Shown here one piece after another: positions 24,328 through 33,977 of a stretch of DNA of 64,000 nt. Source of the stretch: an uncultured Planctomycetaceae bacterium (GTDB lineage: Bacteria > Planctomycetota > Planctomycetia > Planctomycetales > Planctomycetaceae). A model generated the notes under the pieces. The model ran no database searches. It was given only the letters and a program-made list of their open reading frames with translations, and was not told the origin of the DNA. The translations under genes were made by a program, and so were the position numbers. Within the stretch, counting starts at the first letter, position 1. Each line of letters opens with the position of its first letter. The DNA lies in contig CAJWGB010000002.1 in assembly GCA_913031625.1 (NCBI GenBank), positions 1 through 64,000 on the forward strand. Reading direction: 5' to 3'.

Positions 24328-25869
24328 ATGCATCTGATCGACCTGCTCACACTGTCTGCTTACCTCGCCCTCATCGTCGGGCTTGGAATTCGATTCGGCC
24401 AGCACCAGTCGCGAGACGAGTTCTTTCTGGCCGGTCGATCGATGGGGTGGCTGGTGGTGGGACTCAGTGTGATGGCCACGCTGTTTTCATCAAACAGCTT
24501 TGTCTTTTATCCCTCCGCTGCGTTTTCTGACAGTCTCAGAATCGGCCTCGCACTGGTCGCGTTTGCGCTCATGACTCCAATCGTCATGTACGTCTTTATC
24601 CCGGTCTACGCACGGATCAATGTGGAAACCGCCTACGAGTATCTGGAACGAAGATTTCATGTTTCTGTCCGGCTCCTGGCCAGCGGGCTGTTTATTCTGT
24701 TGCGTATCGGCTGGATGGCCTCTGCGACGTACGCCGCATCCGTCGTTCTTGCACCGATGATCGGGTTGTCGCCAGCTGTTGTCATCATAGGTGTGGGGTG
24801 TGCAGCGATCGGTTACACGATGCTGGGGGGACTTCGCGCGGTGATGTGGACGGACGTCATTCAGTTCTTTGTTTTCGCGGCTACGATCATTGCGACCCTG
24901 TTTCTCGTATGTCGTGCAGCCGGGACCGGCCTGACGGAACTTTGGGACACCTATCAGGCTGATCACGAATATGCCCTGGCAAATTGGGAGCCATCCATCA
25001 CCCTCAAGTTTGGGTCATGGGCAATTCTGGTCGGGTTCTTTCTGGAAGGGCTGTCGGCGTTTGGGGTCGACCAGGTCGCCGTCCAGCGGTACCTGGCAGC
25101 GGACTCGGAACGTACTTCGCAACGTGGTGCACTCCTGAACCTCATTGCAATGTGGATCGTGATTCCGGGACTGCTGCTGATCGGCGTCGCCCTGTACGGC
25201 TGGTACAACAGTCACCCACAGGAAATGGCGTTGATCCCTGTTCCGGATAGTAAAGTTGACCTGCAGCAGGGAGATACGGTCAAGACGGTTGTGAGCCGAA
25301 ACTCAATAGTTGCCGACCGCGCTCTGCCTGGATTTGTGGACACTCACTTTCCGCCTGGCCTGAAGGGATTGTTTCTGGCGGCACTGATGGCAGCCATCAT
25401 GTCCAGTATCGATTCCGGCATTCACTCCGTGACGACAGCGCTCGTCGTTGATTTTCGCGACAGGCTTGTGCCAGCGTGGCGACCGCAGTCTGAGCGCAAC
25501 GAAGTCATTATGATTCGATGGCTGATCGTAGTGATTGGTGCAGCGGCAGTTGGAATCGCCTGCCTGGTAGATCCGCAGAGTAGTGTGTTCGAGGTGAGTC
25601 GCCGGCTGACAGCTGCCTTTGGCGCGCCATTGCTGGCGATCTTTGTCCTTGCTCTGTTTTCGTCGCGCGCGACGTGGCAGTCGGTCACAGCGAGTGCACT
25701 GCTGTCCACAGGTTTGACACTGTACCTGATGTCTACGCAGAAAGACTGGGTCTCACTCTGGTACTGGCCCATCGGATTCGGCAGTGCAATTGTTTTTGGA
25801 TATCTGTTTAGCCTGCTGCAGAAGCCAGTGGACAGTGAGTACACTTTCATCCGGATCATGAAGAAATAG
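24328..25869 (+). CDS. Sodium:solute symporter family transporter
   Basis: A 513-residue SSS-family permease with about 13 hydrophobic segments. Characteristic features are FFLAGRSMGW near the N-terminus, ATLFSSNSFVFYPS in the helix that binds Na+, and VQRYLAADSERTSQRGAL. AAIMSSIDSGIHSVTTALVVDF is the SSS signature that supplies conserved Ser/Thr sodium ligands. Family members carry sugars, sialic acid, amino acids, vitamins or carboxylates; the substrate here is unknown. The following gene starts 60 bases later. Confidence 0.9.
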   Translation: MHLIDLLTLSAYLALIVGLGIRFGQHQSRDEFFLAGRSMGWLVVGLSVMATLFSSNSFVFYPSAAFSDSLRIGLALVAFALMTPIVMYVFIPVYARINVETAYEYLERRFHVSVRLLASGLFILLRIGWMASATYAASVVLAPMIGLSPAVVIIGVGCAAIGYTMLGGLRAVMWTDVIQFFVFAATIIATLFLVCRAAGTGLTELWDTYQADHEYALANWEPSITLKFGSWAILVGFFLEGLSAFGVDQVAVQRYLAADSERTSQRGALLNLIAMWIVIPGLLLIGVALYGWYNSHPQEMALIPVPDSKVDLQQGDTVKTVVSRNSIVADRALPGFVDTHFPPGLKGLFLAALMAAIMSSIDSGIHSVTTALVVDFRDRLVPAWRPQSERNEVIMIRWLIVVIGAAAVGIACLVDPQSSVFEVSRRLTAAFGAPLLAIFVLALFSSRATWQSVTASALLSTGLTLYLMSTQKDWVSLWYWPIGFGSAIVFGYLFSLLQKPVDSEYTFIRIMKK

Positions 25870-25929
25870 TGGACAGGCCGGGGGGACATCCGGCGAAGTC
25901 CACTCCAAAGCAAGCTGGAAACAGGAACC

Positions 25930-26475
25930 ATGTCACGCAGTGTGAGCCTTCTGAATCGTAAGCGTTCCCATCTCCTCATCGTGGACGTGCAGGAGAAACT
26001 GCTGCCCGTGATTTCAGGGAATGATCGGCTGGCTGAGACGATCACTTTTCTCAAACAGGCTGCCGCCCTGTTTAATGTCCCGGTTACGACGTCAGAACAA
26101 TATCCACAGGGACTTGGGCCGACTGTCCAACAGCTGCAGCAGGCTGACCCGGTCTTTGAGAAGACTCAGTTCAGTGCAGCGGATGGCTTTGTGAGTTATC
26201 GCCAGTCCGAGCGAGATCAGGTGGTTCTCTGCGGGATCGAGGCTCATATCTGCGTATTGCAGACGGCATTTGATCTGTCAGCAAACGGGACTCGGGTTTT
26301 CGTCGTGGCCGATGGTGTTGGCAGCAGGAAGGACACCGATTACCAAACGGCACTGCAGCGTCTCCGTGATGGGGGTGTCACAGTCTGCACCGCAGAAAGT
26401 GTGGCGTTTGAGTGGTGTGAGTCTTCAGCGAATGCGCAGTTTCGCGAGTTGAGCAAACTGGTCCGTTCCCGCTGA
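25930..26475 (+). CDS. Isochorismatase-family cysteine hydrolase
   Basis: A 181-residue protein with the complete catalytic triad of the cysteine hydrolase superfamily: D19 in LIVDVQEK, K78 in FEKTQFSA and C108 in CGIEAHICV. The HICV context and the length resemble YcaC-like proteins. Substrates in the family include isochorismate, nicotinamide and carbamoylated amines; nothing here distinguishes them. It lies 60 bases after the symporter gene, so it may act on an imported compound, which is inference. Confidence 0.88.
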   Translation: MSRSVSLLNRKRSHLLIVDVQEKLLPVISGNDRLAETITFLKQAAALFNVPVTTSEQYPQGLGPTVQQLQQADPVFEKTQFSAADGFVSYRQSERDQVVLCGIEAHICVLQTAFDLSANGTRVFVVADGVGSRKDTDYQTALQRLRDGGVTVCTAESVAFEWCESSANAQFRELSKLVRSR

Positions 26476-26691
26476 GGCAGCCCCCCAATGTGCGATGAGT
26501 GATCGTTGGGCATCAGGTGCAATAAGGGAGTCTGAAAACCGTTTCGAGTTGCTTTTGAGGCACGGCTTCTGCTGCAGGTGTCCCGTTTATTCCCATTCTA
26601 CTGTCTCATCATTGGCCGAATTGGGATCCCGCACGACATGAGATTGAGTCTCAGAAAGTGATCTGTTTCAATGGCTCAGCCGCGTAAGATT

Positions 26692-26702
26692 ACTGCGGCA
26701 GT
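26692..26702. promoter_or_regulatory. Inverted repeat upstream of metal ABC operon
   Basis: The 11-base perfect palindrome ACTGCGGCAGT lies about 40 bases upstream of the metal-binding lipoprotein start. Its position would suit an operator for a metal-sensing repressor, but it does not match a Zur, Fur or MntR consensus that I can recall with certainty. Confidence 0.2.
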
Positions 26703-26740
26703 TACTCTCAAATATCACGGATTCTGGTACGGCTGACCTC

Positions 26741-27703
26741 ATGTTGTCCTCTTCGAACAGATATCTACCGCTCATTGTATTGCTGCTCGCATTGACCGGA
26801 TGCGAGTCCGATCCGGACTCCTCAGGCAGTGGAGGAGCTTCTAATGGAGTTTTTGATGTTGTTGCGACCACCGGTCACATAGCGGACGCCGTGCGAAATA
26901 TTGCCGAGGGAACGAGCACAAAGGTCACGTTACTGTGCGGCCCCGGGGTTGACCCTCATTCTTACGCCCCGACTGCGGCAGACGTTCGTTCCATGGCGAG
27001 TGCTGATGCCATTTTCTACAACGGGTTTCATCTGGAGGCACGGTTGCATAACGCTTTGCATCACCAGTTTGAAGATAAGGCCTGGGCGATGGCAGACTCG
27101 TTTCCGACAGCCGCCCGACTGGACTGGGTCGAAGATGGGGAAGTTGACCCCGATGCGCCGTTTGACCCCCATATCTGGAATCACCTGCCCGGATGGCAGA
27201 CCTGTGTCATAGCCCTTGCCGAGGAGATGGCTCGACGAGATCCGGCTAATGGGGATCAGTACCGCGCCAATGGAGAGAAGTATGCTGAGCAGATCGGCCT
27301 TGCCCATGATTCCGCAAAGGCAAAATTCATGGACATTCCGAAAGAGAGCCGAGTACTCGTGAGCGCTCACGACGCATTCAACTACTTTGCCAAAGTCTAT
27401 GAGTTTGAAACAGTGGCTGTTCTTGGCATCGGTAACGACGCGGAAGCCGACGTGAAAACGATGCAGACCGTAGCGACCACCATCTGCGACAGGAAAGTGC
27501 CCGTGATTTTCATCGAAAATATCACCAATCCCAAAGTGACTCAGGCGCTTCAGGAAGCGTGCCAGGCACGTGAGTGGAATGTGAAGATCGCTGAGCAACC
27601 ACTGTACTCGGATGACCTCGGAAGTGAGCCACCTGCAAACACCTATCTTGGTGCATTTGAGTCCAACGTAGACCTGCTGACTGAGTCACTTACAAAGAAG
27701 TAA
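26741..27703 (+). CDS. Metal ABC transporter substrate-binding lipoprotein (TroA/ZnuA type)
   Basis: A 320-residue cluster A-I (TroA-like) binding protein. The lipobox LTGC puts lipidation on C21. Four probable metal ligands are visible: H73 ([10 protein letters not shown]), H144 (DPHIWNH), H210 ([10 protein letters not shown]) and D291/D292. A third-position His, rather than Glu, fits zinc or TroA-type zinc/manganese binding. The acidic/His-rich loop of ZnuA proteins is missing. It leads a four-gene import operon with an ATPase and two permeases that follow within 40 bases or overlap. Confidence 0.92.
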   Translation: MLSSSNRYLPLIVLLLALTGCESDPDSSGSGGASNGVFDVVATTGHIADAVRNIAEGTSTKVTLLCGPGVDPHSYAPTAADVRSMASADAIFYNGFHLEARLHNALHHQFEDKAWAMADSFPTAARLDWVEDGEVDPDAPFDPHIWNHLPGWQTCVIALAEEMARRDPANGDQYRANGEKYAEQIGLAHDSAKAKFMDIPKESRVLVSAHDAFNYFAKVYEFETVAVLGIGNDAEADVKTMQTVATTICDRKVPVIFIENITNPKVTQALQEACQAREWNVKIAEQPLYSDDLGSEPPANTYLGAFESNVDLLTESLTKK

Positions 27704-27740
27704 GCGGCTGCCGTCAGAATCGTGCACTCTGAGTATCGTC

Positions 27741-28490
27741 ATGTCGTTTGCCATTCGCACACAGCAGTTAACTGTTTCATACGGTGGAGAGCCTGCGCTG
27801 TGGAATGTTGATCTTGAGATTCCCGAACTGAGCATGACGGGAATTCTGGGGCCAAACGGAGCGGGCAAGAGCACACTTCTGAAGGCTATTCTGGGCGTGA
27901 TTCCGCGATTGAGTGGATCAGTGGACGTTGCCGGCACTCAGAATACTCCCGTGGCCTATGTTCCGCAGCGAACAACAGTGGACTGGGATTTTCCCACGAC
28001 AGTGCTCGACCTTGTGATGATGGGAACGTACGGTCGCCTCCGATGGTTTCAACGTCCAGGCAGGCAGGAACGCGAAGATGCGATGGCAGCTCTGGAGCAG
28101 GTCCGGATGACCGAGTTTGCTGACCGGCAGATTGGCGAACTCTCCGGTGGGCAGCAACAGCGAATCTTTCTTGCTCGGGCATTCGTTCAGCAGGCATCGA
28201 TCTACCTGTTGGATGAACCGTTTGCGGGTGTCGACGCGAAGACGGAAACGCTGATCATCGAAATCCTGCGACAGTTGCGAGAAACCGGTAACACGATCGT
28301 GTTCGTGCATCACGACCTGACAACCGTCAGAAGTTACTTCGATCACGTTGTCCTGCTGAACCGACGCCTGATCGAGACAGGTCCCGTGGGTGATGTGTTC
28401 ACGGAAGAAAACATTCAGCAGACATATGGGGTCATGAGCCATTCTCTGCTCGAAAAAAAACTGACCGACGGGCAGGGGTGCGATGCCTGA
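27741..28490 (+). CDS. Metal ABC transporter ATP-binding protein
   Basis: A 249-residue ABC ATPase of the zinc/manganese/iron importer class. Walker [10 protein letters not shown] (37-45), signature LSGGQQQR, Walker B IYLLDEPF and the switch histidine (VFVHHD) are intact. The [15 protein letters not shown] segment is typical for the metal-chelate subfamily (ZnuC/MntB/TroB). It energises uptake by the two downstream permeases, and its stop overlaps the next start by eight bases. Confidence 0.94.
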   Translation: MSFAIRTQQLTVSYGGEPALWNVDLEIPELSMTGILGPNGAGKSTLLKAILGVIPRLSGSVDVAGTQNTPVAYVPQRTTVDWDFPTTVLDLVMMGTYGRLRWFQRPGRQEREDAMAALEQVRMTEFADRQIGELSGGQQQRIFLARAFVQQASIYLLDEPFAGVDAKTETLIIEILRQLRETGNTIVFVHHDLTTVRSYFDHVVLLNRRLIETGPVGDVFTEENIQQTYGVMSHSLLEKKLTDGQGCDA

Positions 28491-29370
28491 CGGATTACTG
28501 AGTGACTACACGGTTCGCACGGTTGTGTCTGGCAGCGCAATGATTGGAGCTGTCAGTGGATCGCTGGGGTGTTTTGCCTATCTGCGTCGGCAGAGTCTTG
28601 TGGGCGATGTGGTTTCTCATGCGTCACTTCCTGGGATCGTCATTGCATTCTGGATTGCTCAGGCGACCGTACATCAGAGTAGCAGTCTTTCGATGTGGGT
28701 GCTGATGCCCGGTGCGATCTGCGCCGGCCTTGCGGCCCTGCTGCTGACGCGATTGATTACTCAACGAACCCATATCAAGCCGGACGCTGGACTGGGCGTC
28801 ATGCTGGCCATCTTTTTTGGGAGCGGGATGATGCTGCTGAGATGGCTGCAGCGCGCAAACCCACCATTGACTGGAAGTTCCGGGCTGGACGACTATCTGT
28901 TTGGTATGGCGGCTGCCATGACTACATCCGACCTGGCCATGATTGGAACTCTTGGCACGCTGGCCGTTTTGACAATGGTTCTGTCGTGGAATCGTCTCAA
29001 AGTCTTTGCCTTCGACGCAGAGTACTCTGCCTGTCTTGGTATGCCTGTCGCACGAATCGAGATTCTGTTGCTCACTCTGCTTGTGATTGGAATCGTAATT
29101 GGCCTGCAGGTGGTGGGTGTCGTGCTTATGATTTCCCTGCTCGTCACTCCCGCTGCTGCTGCAAGGCAGTGGACTCAGCACCTGGGGCCAATGGTCTGCC
29201 TGGCTGCTCTGACGGGAGCAATCTGTTCGGCGGCCGGAGCGGTCATCAGTGCGCTTACCAGTCTGCCAACCGGGCCCGTGATTGTGGTGTTGTTGACCAG
29301 CGTGTTTCTGTTGTCACTGGTACTGGCACCAGGGCGTGGGTTGTTGTTTCGGAGGCGGTCCCATGTATGA
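28483..29370 (+). CDS. Metal ABC transporter permease
   Basis: A 295-residue ABC-3 family permease with about eight hydrophobic helices. Recognisable blocks are [26 protein letters not shown], which is the ATPase-coupling region, and [17 protein letters not shown] in the C-terminal half. It overlaps the ATPase gene by eight bases and the second permease gene by eight bases (ATGTATGA), which implies translational coupling. The presence of two distinct permease genes suggests a heterodimeric channel. Confidence 0.93.
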   Translation: MPDGLLSDYTVRTVVSGSAMIGAVSGSLGCFAYLRRQSLVGDVVSHASLPGIVIAFWIAQATVHQSSSLSMWVLMPGAICAGLAALLLTRLITQRTHIKPDAGLGVMLAIFFGSGMMLLRWLQRANPPLTGSSGLDDYLFGMAAAMTTSDLAMIGTLGTLAVLTMVLSWNRLKVFAFDAEYSACLGMPVARIEILLLTLLVIGIVIGLQVVGVVLMISLLVTPAAAARQWTQHLGPMVCLAALTGAICSAAGAVISALTSLPTGPVIVVLLTSVFLLSLVLAPGRGLLFRRRSHV

Positions 29371-30436
29371 CACATGGACACTGTTGATCGCCACTGTCAC
29401 GTCGGTCGTCTGCGCTATCTGTGGGTGTCTGTTGCTGGTCAATCGACGAGCGATGGTAAGTGAGGGGCTCAGCCACGCGGTGCTGCCTGGACTGGTGATC
29501 GCATTTATCTTTGTGCGTGATATTACGTCGCCATGGCTGATTGTTTCAGCAGCAGTCAGTGGCATGGTGATGGTGTGGCTGACTCAGGCGTTGCAGAAAA
29601 CGGGGCTTGTCGAACCCGATGCCGGGCTGGGGATCGTGTTTGCCGGAATGTTCAGCGTTGGCATTCTGTTGGTGAGTCTCGAGCTGGAAAACGTGCATTT
29701 TCATGCTGACTGCATTATCGATGGCGACATGACGATGGCGCCTCTGAATATGCTCGAAATCGGTGGCCGCAGTTTCGGACCCAAAGCGCTGGTGGTGATG
29801 TCATTGATGCTGGTGCTTACACTTTCATTCGTTGCGATCTGCTGGAAGGAGCTGAAGCTCATGCTCTTTGATCCGCTGCTGGCAGATCAGTTTCGCTTGC
29901 GTCCCGGACTTATTCAGTTTGTTACGTTGACTCTGATTTCACTGACTACCGTGTCGGCGTTTAACGTGGCAGGATCAATTCTGATCGTTGCCTTGATGGT
30001 TGCTCCTCCGGCGGCCGCTTTGCTGCTGACCAATCGGCTGGGACTTCTGCTTGTGGTCTCCAGTATCATCGCAGTATTCAGCTCATTCTGCGGGACATGG
30101 CTTGCTCAACAGATTGACGTTGCTCCCAATGGTCCGATGGCAGCGTTTGCTGGCTTTGTGTTTCTGGCTGTGTTGCTGTTTGCGCCTCGCCGAGGCCTGC
30201 TTGCCGGGATGATTGAGTCTCGCCGGCAACAGGGACAGATCAGGGATCAACTGGTTCTTGAATGCATCACAGGAGCGGGCGAGGTTTCGGAGCCTGACCT
30301 TGCAACGATGCTTCGCTGGACGGCCTCTGACCTGAATCGCGTTCTGCAGCGGCTGGCGCAGGGAGGCAGTATCCGGCAGGAGAGTGACAGCACGTGGACG
30401 GTATCTGAACGGAGCCGCAACGAGAGCGGTCATTAG
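29363..30436 (+). CDS. Metal ABC transporter permease with C-terminal winged-helix domain
   Basis: The ATG at 29363 is chosen because GGAGG lies 12 bases upstream; the frame also opens at 29336. About 357 residues. Residues 1-285 are an ABC-3 permease (EGLSHAVLPGLVIAF; NVAGSILIVALMVAPPAAA). After the last helix (FVFLAVLLFAPRRGLL) a hydrophilic tail of about 70 residues has a helix-turn-helix/wing pattern (LECITGAGEVSEPDLATML, then LNRVLQRLAQGGSIRQ and TWTVSE), like DtxR/MarR-type winged helices. The tail would lie in the cytoplasm and may sense metal or modulate transport; this is inference. Confidence 0.9.
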   Translation: MYDTWTLLIATVTSVVCAICGCLLLVNRRAMVSEGLSHAVLPGLVIAFIFVRDITSPWLIVSAAVSGMVMVWLTQALQKTGLVEPDAGLGIVFAGMFSVGILLVSLELENVHFHADCIIDGDMTMAPLNMLEIGGRSFGPKALVVMSLMLVLTLSFVAICWKELKLMLFDPLLADQFRLRPGLIQFVTLTLISLTTVSAFNVAGSILIVALMVAPPAAALLLTNRLGLLLVVSSIIAVFSSFCGTWLAQQIDVAPNGPMAAFAGFVFLAVLLFAPRRGLLAGMIESRRQQGQIRDQLVLECITGAGEVSEPDLATMLRWTASDLNRVLQRLAQGGSIRQESDSTWTVSERSRNESGH

Positions 30437-30574
30437 TTGATGAATGCACCCTCTCCAATGAAATGAGGGAGGATCGCAGTGAATTGGCTTTCAGCAGAAT
30501 CTTAACGGGACGGGCAGTGGCCGCAGGTTTAAGTTCATTGGTTCTGCTGTGGCGGCAGCCCTCTGAGAGACACC

Positions 30575-31951
30575 TCACGGCTTCTCCGCGGAAAGCTCCT
30601 TTGCCTTTCGAGCGAGATCGACAAACTCCGCCCGAAAGCCGCCCTGATCTTCTACCGTGCCTGCGCTGGCGAGCTTAATCACTGAGTCCCAGTTCGCTTG
30701 TCCCGCGTGTTCGGACTCACGCAACAGCATCCCGAATGTTGCGACGGCCGATGCAAATGTCATGTCTGAGTCTGCCATCGGAGGCTGTGCCTGAAGATTG
30801 CCTGTCAGAAACGTGGAGAACTCCATCGCTTTCTCTGCTGCGGGCTGCTTGTACCGCAATCGCACCACCAGCATTTTTTCGGGGTCGACCGAGTCTCTGG
30901 GAGTCACCTCAACGAATTCACTGTCAATGTTCGGTGCAGTGCGATCCTCTGAGCCGACTGGCACCAGTTCATACAGTGCTGTCACGCGGTGGCCAGCGCC
31001 GATCTCTCCTGCATCCTTCCTGTCATCCCTGAAGTCCTGATTGGCCATCACGCGGTTCTCGTACCCAATGAGGCGGTACGATTGCACCTGAGCCGGATTG
31101 AAATCGACCTGGATCTTCACGTCTTTGGCAATCGTGATCAGTGTGCCACCCAACTGGTCGACCAGCGCACGGCGAGCTTCCAGTTTGGAATCGATATAGG
31201 CATAGTTGCCATTCCCTTTGTCGGCCAGTTGTTCCATCGTCGAGTCTTTCAGGTTGCCCGTTCCAAAACCGAAGACGCTCAGGAATGTGCCTTCCTGTGC
31301 CTTCTCCTGAATCAGGTCGACCAATTCGCTGCGGTTTGTGGTGCCCACATTGAAGTCACCGTCAGTGCAGAGAATGACGCGATTTGTGCCGCCGGCAATA
31401 AAGTTCTCCAGTGCGATCTGATACGCCAGCTTGATCCCTTCTCCACCATTGGTGGATCCGCCGGCCTGCAGGTTGTCGAGCGCGTTCATGATGACGGCCT
31501 TTTGGTCGGCCGATGTCGAATTCAGGACTCTGCCTGACGCACCTGCATAAACGACGATCGCGATTCGGTCGTTTTCTGTGAGCTGCTCGACAAGCATTTT
31601 CATGGCGGACTTCACCAGAGGCAGCTTATTCGGGACGCTCATTGATCCGGAAACATCAAGCAGAAAGACCAGATTACTGGCGGGGCGATCGTCCATCTGT
31701 ATCTGTTTGCCCTGCAGGGCAATCCGCAGCAGTCTGTTTTCCTGATTCCATGGGCACGGAGCGACGATTGTGGACACCGAAAATGGGTGATCATCCGAGG
31801 GCTGTGGATAGTCGTATTCAAAGTAATTGACCAGCTCTTCAATCCGAACTGCTCCCTTGGGAGGCAGCTGTCCGTCCGTCAGCATTCGACGCACGTTGCT
31901 GTATGACGCAGTGTCCACGTCGACAGCAAATGTGGATAAGGGTTGAGTCAT
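30575..31951 (-). CDS. YfbK-like von Willebrand factor A domain protein
   Basis: The first ATG gives 458 residues, but the frame clearly continues upstream to encode a lipoprotein leader (see 31952-32137). The MTQPLSTFAVDVDTASYSNVRR segment is the N-terminal conserved region of YfbK-type proteins. The VWA domain starts near residue 90, with the MIDAS motif DVSGSMS (D99) and the later metal-binding residues in GGSTNGGEGI and CTDGDFNVG. A C-terminal DUF3520-like region follows (PAEKAMEFSTFL). Such proteins are surface or periplasmic and bind partners through a divalent metal. It converges on the metal ABC operon. Confidence 0.9.
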   Translation of the reverse strand: MTQPLSTFAVDVDTASYSNVRRMLTDGQLPPKGAVRIEELVNYFEYDYPQPSDDHPFSVSTIVAPCPWNQENRLLRIALQGKQIQMDDRPASNLVFLLDVSGSMSVPNKLPLVKSAMKMLVEQLTENDRIAIVVYAGASGRVLNSTSADQKAVIMNALDNLQAGGSTNGGEGIKLAYQIALENFIAGGTNRVILCTDGDFNVGTTNRSELVDLIQEKAQEGTFLSVFGFGTGNLKDSTMEQLADKGNGNYAYIDSKLEARRALVDQLGGTLITIAKDVKIQVDFNPAQVQSYRLIGYENRVMANQDFRDDRKDAGEIGAGHRVTALYELVPVGSEDRTAPNIDSEFVEVTPRDSVDPEKMLVVRLRYKQPAAEKAMEFSTFLTGNLQAQPPMADSDMTFASAVATFGMLLRESEHAGQANWDSVIKLASAGTVEDQGGFRAEFVDLARKAKELSAEKP

Positions 31952-32137
31952 TGCGTCGACGAAGTCGTTTTCTTCGATGTCGTCATACTCTTCCGTGTTG
32001 AACTGTGCTTCGGGTTGCTGCCATGCGTTGAGTCGTGTCGATTGAAACGCGCTCGAGTCTGTGCTTCCGCACCCGCAAAGAAAGAGTGCAATGGTCGCAA
32101 AGCCAATTACAGAGCAAATTCTGATTATCGTTTCAAT
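31952..32137 (-). other. In-frame lipoprotein leader of the VWA protein lacking a standard start codon
   Basis: Reading upstream from the first ATG of the VWA gene, the frame stays open to a stop at 32141-32143 and encodes a convincing lipoprotein leader: IRICSVIGFATIALFL then CGCGS (lipobox LCGC), followed by a linker and FNTEEYDDIEENDFVDAM. No ATG, GTG or TTG occurs in this stretch; only ATT, ATA and ATC codons are available near its beginning. A GAGGA ribosome-site-like sequence sits just upstream (about 32137-32142). Either a rare start codon is used or the start codon is mutated or misread. Confidence 0.65.
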
Positions 32138-32410
32138 TCCTCATTTGATTTGCTGAGGTTCGTTGTCAGGAAAGATCAAGCTGAACCTGTCGACTGTTAA
32201 GTGGCACATGCCGCAATTGGTTCATGGAAATGAAAATTTGCAGCAGTGATTTTATCAGAGCCGCAGAAATCGCAGAATACGGGAATGCCAGCCTGGAGTG
32301 GGTTGGTCCGGCCGACGTTGCTGGCCGAGTCTCTCCAGTTTCTGGTTGCTTACCTGTATCCGCCCGGGGGAATCAGGAACAGCTAAACCATGAACGCATA
32401 GAATGAGTGC

Positions 32411-32474
32411 ATAGAAAAAGGGGACCGGATGGGTCCCCTTGATTCACAAGCCGTGGTGGCTGTAAGCCACCACG
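32411..32474 (-). terminator. Tandem hairpins with T-run: terminator of the DUF3467 gene
   Basis: Reading the minus strand from the DUF3467 stop at 32489, a perfect 10-base-pair hairpin comes first (32452-32461 with 32465-32474, three-base loop). A second perfect 9-base-pair hairpin follows (32418-32426 with 32432-32440) and is followed at once by a TTTTTCTAT tail (from 32417 down). The second hairpin is a classic intrinsic terminator. Confidence 0.85.
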
Positions 32475-32488
32475 CTCTCAAGTGATTC

Positions 32489-32878
32489 TTAGTTGCCTGC
32501 AGGAGCTTCGACCGGGGGAGTACGAACGCGTTTGCGGACATCGACTTCGACGACACCAAAGTTTCGCTCATGCATCTGCAGCGCCTGGAACAGGGCTCCG
32601 TAGAGTCGCTTGGCAGTGAAGTGATTCAGAATGATGCGCTGATTCACTTTGACTTCAACTTTGCCCGTGGCGTAGGGAGTTGGATTCAGACCCAGGTCCA
32701 GAATCAACTCTTCAGGTGTACTGGAGACACGGCAGAAGTTTGCGTAGCCCGCGTGCGCTTCAACATCGTCTACCACGAGTTCCTGCTGAGGTGCTGCAGG
32801 GGCATCCGCGGGTGGGGCAGCTTCAGTTGCTTCTGTTTCGTTGTTTTCTTCTTCGCTCACTTTGTTCTCCTGTGTCAA
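32489..32878 (-). CDS. DUF3467 domain-containing protein
   Basis: A 129-residue soluble protein. The N-terminal third is acidic and Ala/Pro-rich, likely disordered. Residues about 35-118 match DUF3467 (YANFCRVSSTPEELILDLGLNP; VEVKVNQRIILNHFTAKRLYGAL). Small DUF3467 proteins are conserved in Planctomycetes and many other bacteria; function is unknown, although the fold is predicted to be a compact beta-rich domain. It is monocistronic, with a strong terminator directly downstream, consistent with a well-expressed gene. Confidence 0.9.
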   Translation of the reverse strand: MTQENKVSEEENNETEATEAAPPADAPAAPQQELVVDDVEAHAGYANFCRVSSTPEELILDLGLNPTPYATGKVEVKVNQRIILNHFTAKRLYGALFQALQMHERNFGVVEVDVRKRVRTPPVEAPAGN

Positions 32879-33576
32879 TATTCGGGGGGCGTCGAGACAG
32901 CCGACTACCTCTGTTGATACTTACTACTCAGACGCCCAGAGCCGAAACTTATAACAGTGACATTCCTTCGAAACAACGACCTCCAGGCACCGAATCACCG
33001 TCCGCTTAAGACACAGTGAGTCGTAGCGGGAGATCAGGGAATGCAGGGAAAATGGGCATGTTTCACAGACGCAACATTCGGTTGGTCAGGGGCTTTGAGA
33101 CGCGGTGTCCGTCGGTCGTTGAGACGTCCTCTGCTGTCTCTCACGAAGTCCGTTTTGGGATTTCACGGTTAAGCGGCAGTGTTGTTGGGTTTCTGCAGCC
33201 TGCCTCTTTGAAGTCGAGCTGCTGGGTGTCTTGTTCCGGGTTCAACAGAGGCCAGCTACAGTCCGGTGTTCGTGCTCACACCTCATCACCGTCGACTGAC
33301 AGATCCGGCTATTAATCTGCGTCGTACGCTTCCTGCTCGAACGAGTTGTCCTGAGCGAACCGCTGTTCCCGTAACGCTGCAATGCATCCTGCGATTACAC
33401 AGGCAGGCAGAAAGGGTGGCCTTCAGACGTTTCCAGACGACGTCCAAATGCGATTCGCCAGTGCTCCGGGGCGTTACGCGCAGGCAACCACTACTTTGCG
33501 CGATCGGCACATGTGACGCTGCGGTACCGTGTAGCGGCCTTCGCCAGAAGTCTCTTCGTTGAGGGTCGGATTGACT
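32879..33576. other. Long intergenic region
   Basis: About 700 bases between the DUF3467 gene and the FmdB-like gene, both on the minus strand. The right end must contain the end of the FmdB transcript and the left end the DUF3467 promoter. Short frames exist on both strands but none has recognisable composition or a ribosome site. I see no RNA gene or repeat. Confidence 0.35.
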
Positions 33577-33903
33577 CTAGTCGCTGTTCGACGTTGACTT
33601 CTTAGCATTCGTGGATTCTGACTTAGTGGACGAAGACGAATCAGACTTGGTTTTGGACGACTCAGACTTACTGGATTCCTGCGCCTTCCTGTCTGCGCTG
33701 GCACCTTCTTTATACGACTCGCTGCGGTAGTCAGTCTGATAGAAGCCGGAACCCTTAAAGATGATTCCACCGCCGGAACTGATCAGCCGCTCGGCTTTCA
33801 TCTTGCCGCACCTGGGGCACTTCCGAAGCGGCTTCGCGGAGATTGCCTGATAGGCTTCCCACTCATGGTCACAGTTGCTGCACAGATATTCGTACGTTGG
33901 CAT
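33577..33903 (-). CDS. FmdB-family zinc ribbon protein
   Basis: A 108-residue protein opening with MPTYEYLCSNCDHEWE and KCPRCG, the FmdB/CxxC zinc ribbon (C8, C11, C29, C32 approximately). The core ends with GGGIIFKGSGFY, as is typical of the family. The remaining 45 residues are a Ser/Lys/Thr-rich, low-complexity tail that is probably disordered. Members are often called regulatory proteins, but the molecular function is not known. It lies 75 bases downstream of the ketosynthase-like gene on the same strand. Confidence 0.92.
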   Translation of the reverse strand: MPTYEYLCSNCDHEWEAYQAISAKPLRKCPRCGKMKAERLISSGGGIIFKGSGFYQTDYRSESYKEGASADRKAQESSKSESSKTKSDSSSSTKSESTNAKKSTSNSD

Positions 33904-33977
33904 CGTCTGCCCTGAAAAGAAACCTGGTCCACCGTCGCGAGGCTGCGACTGGTTTCGCTGAAAAGTGCGTCACTCAA

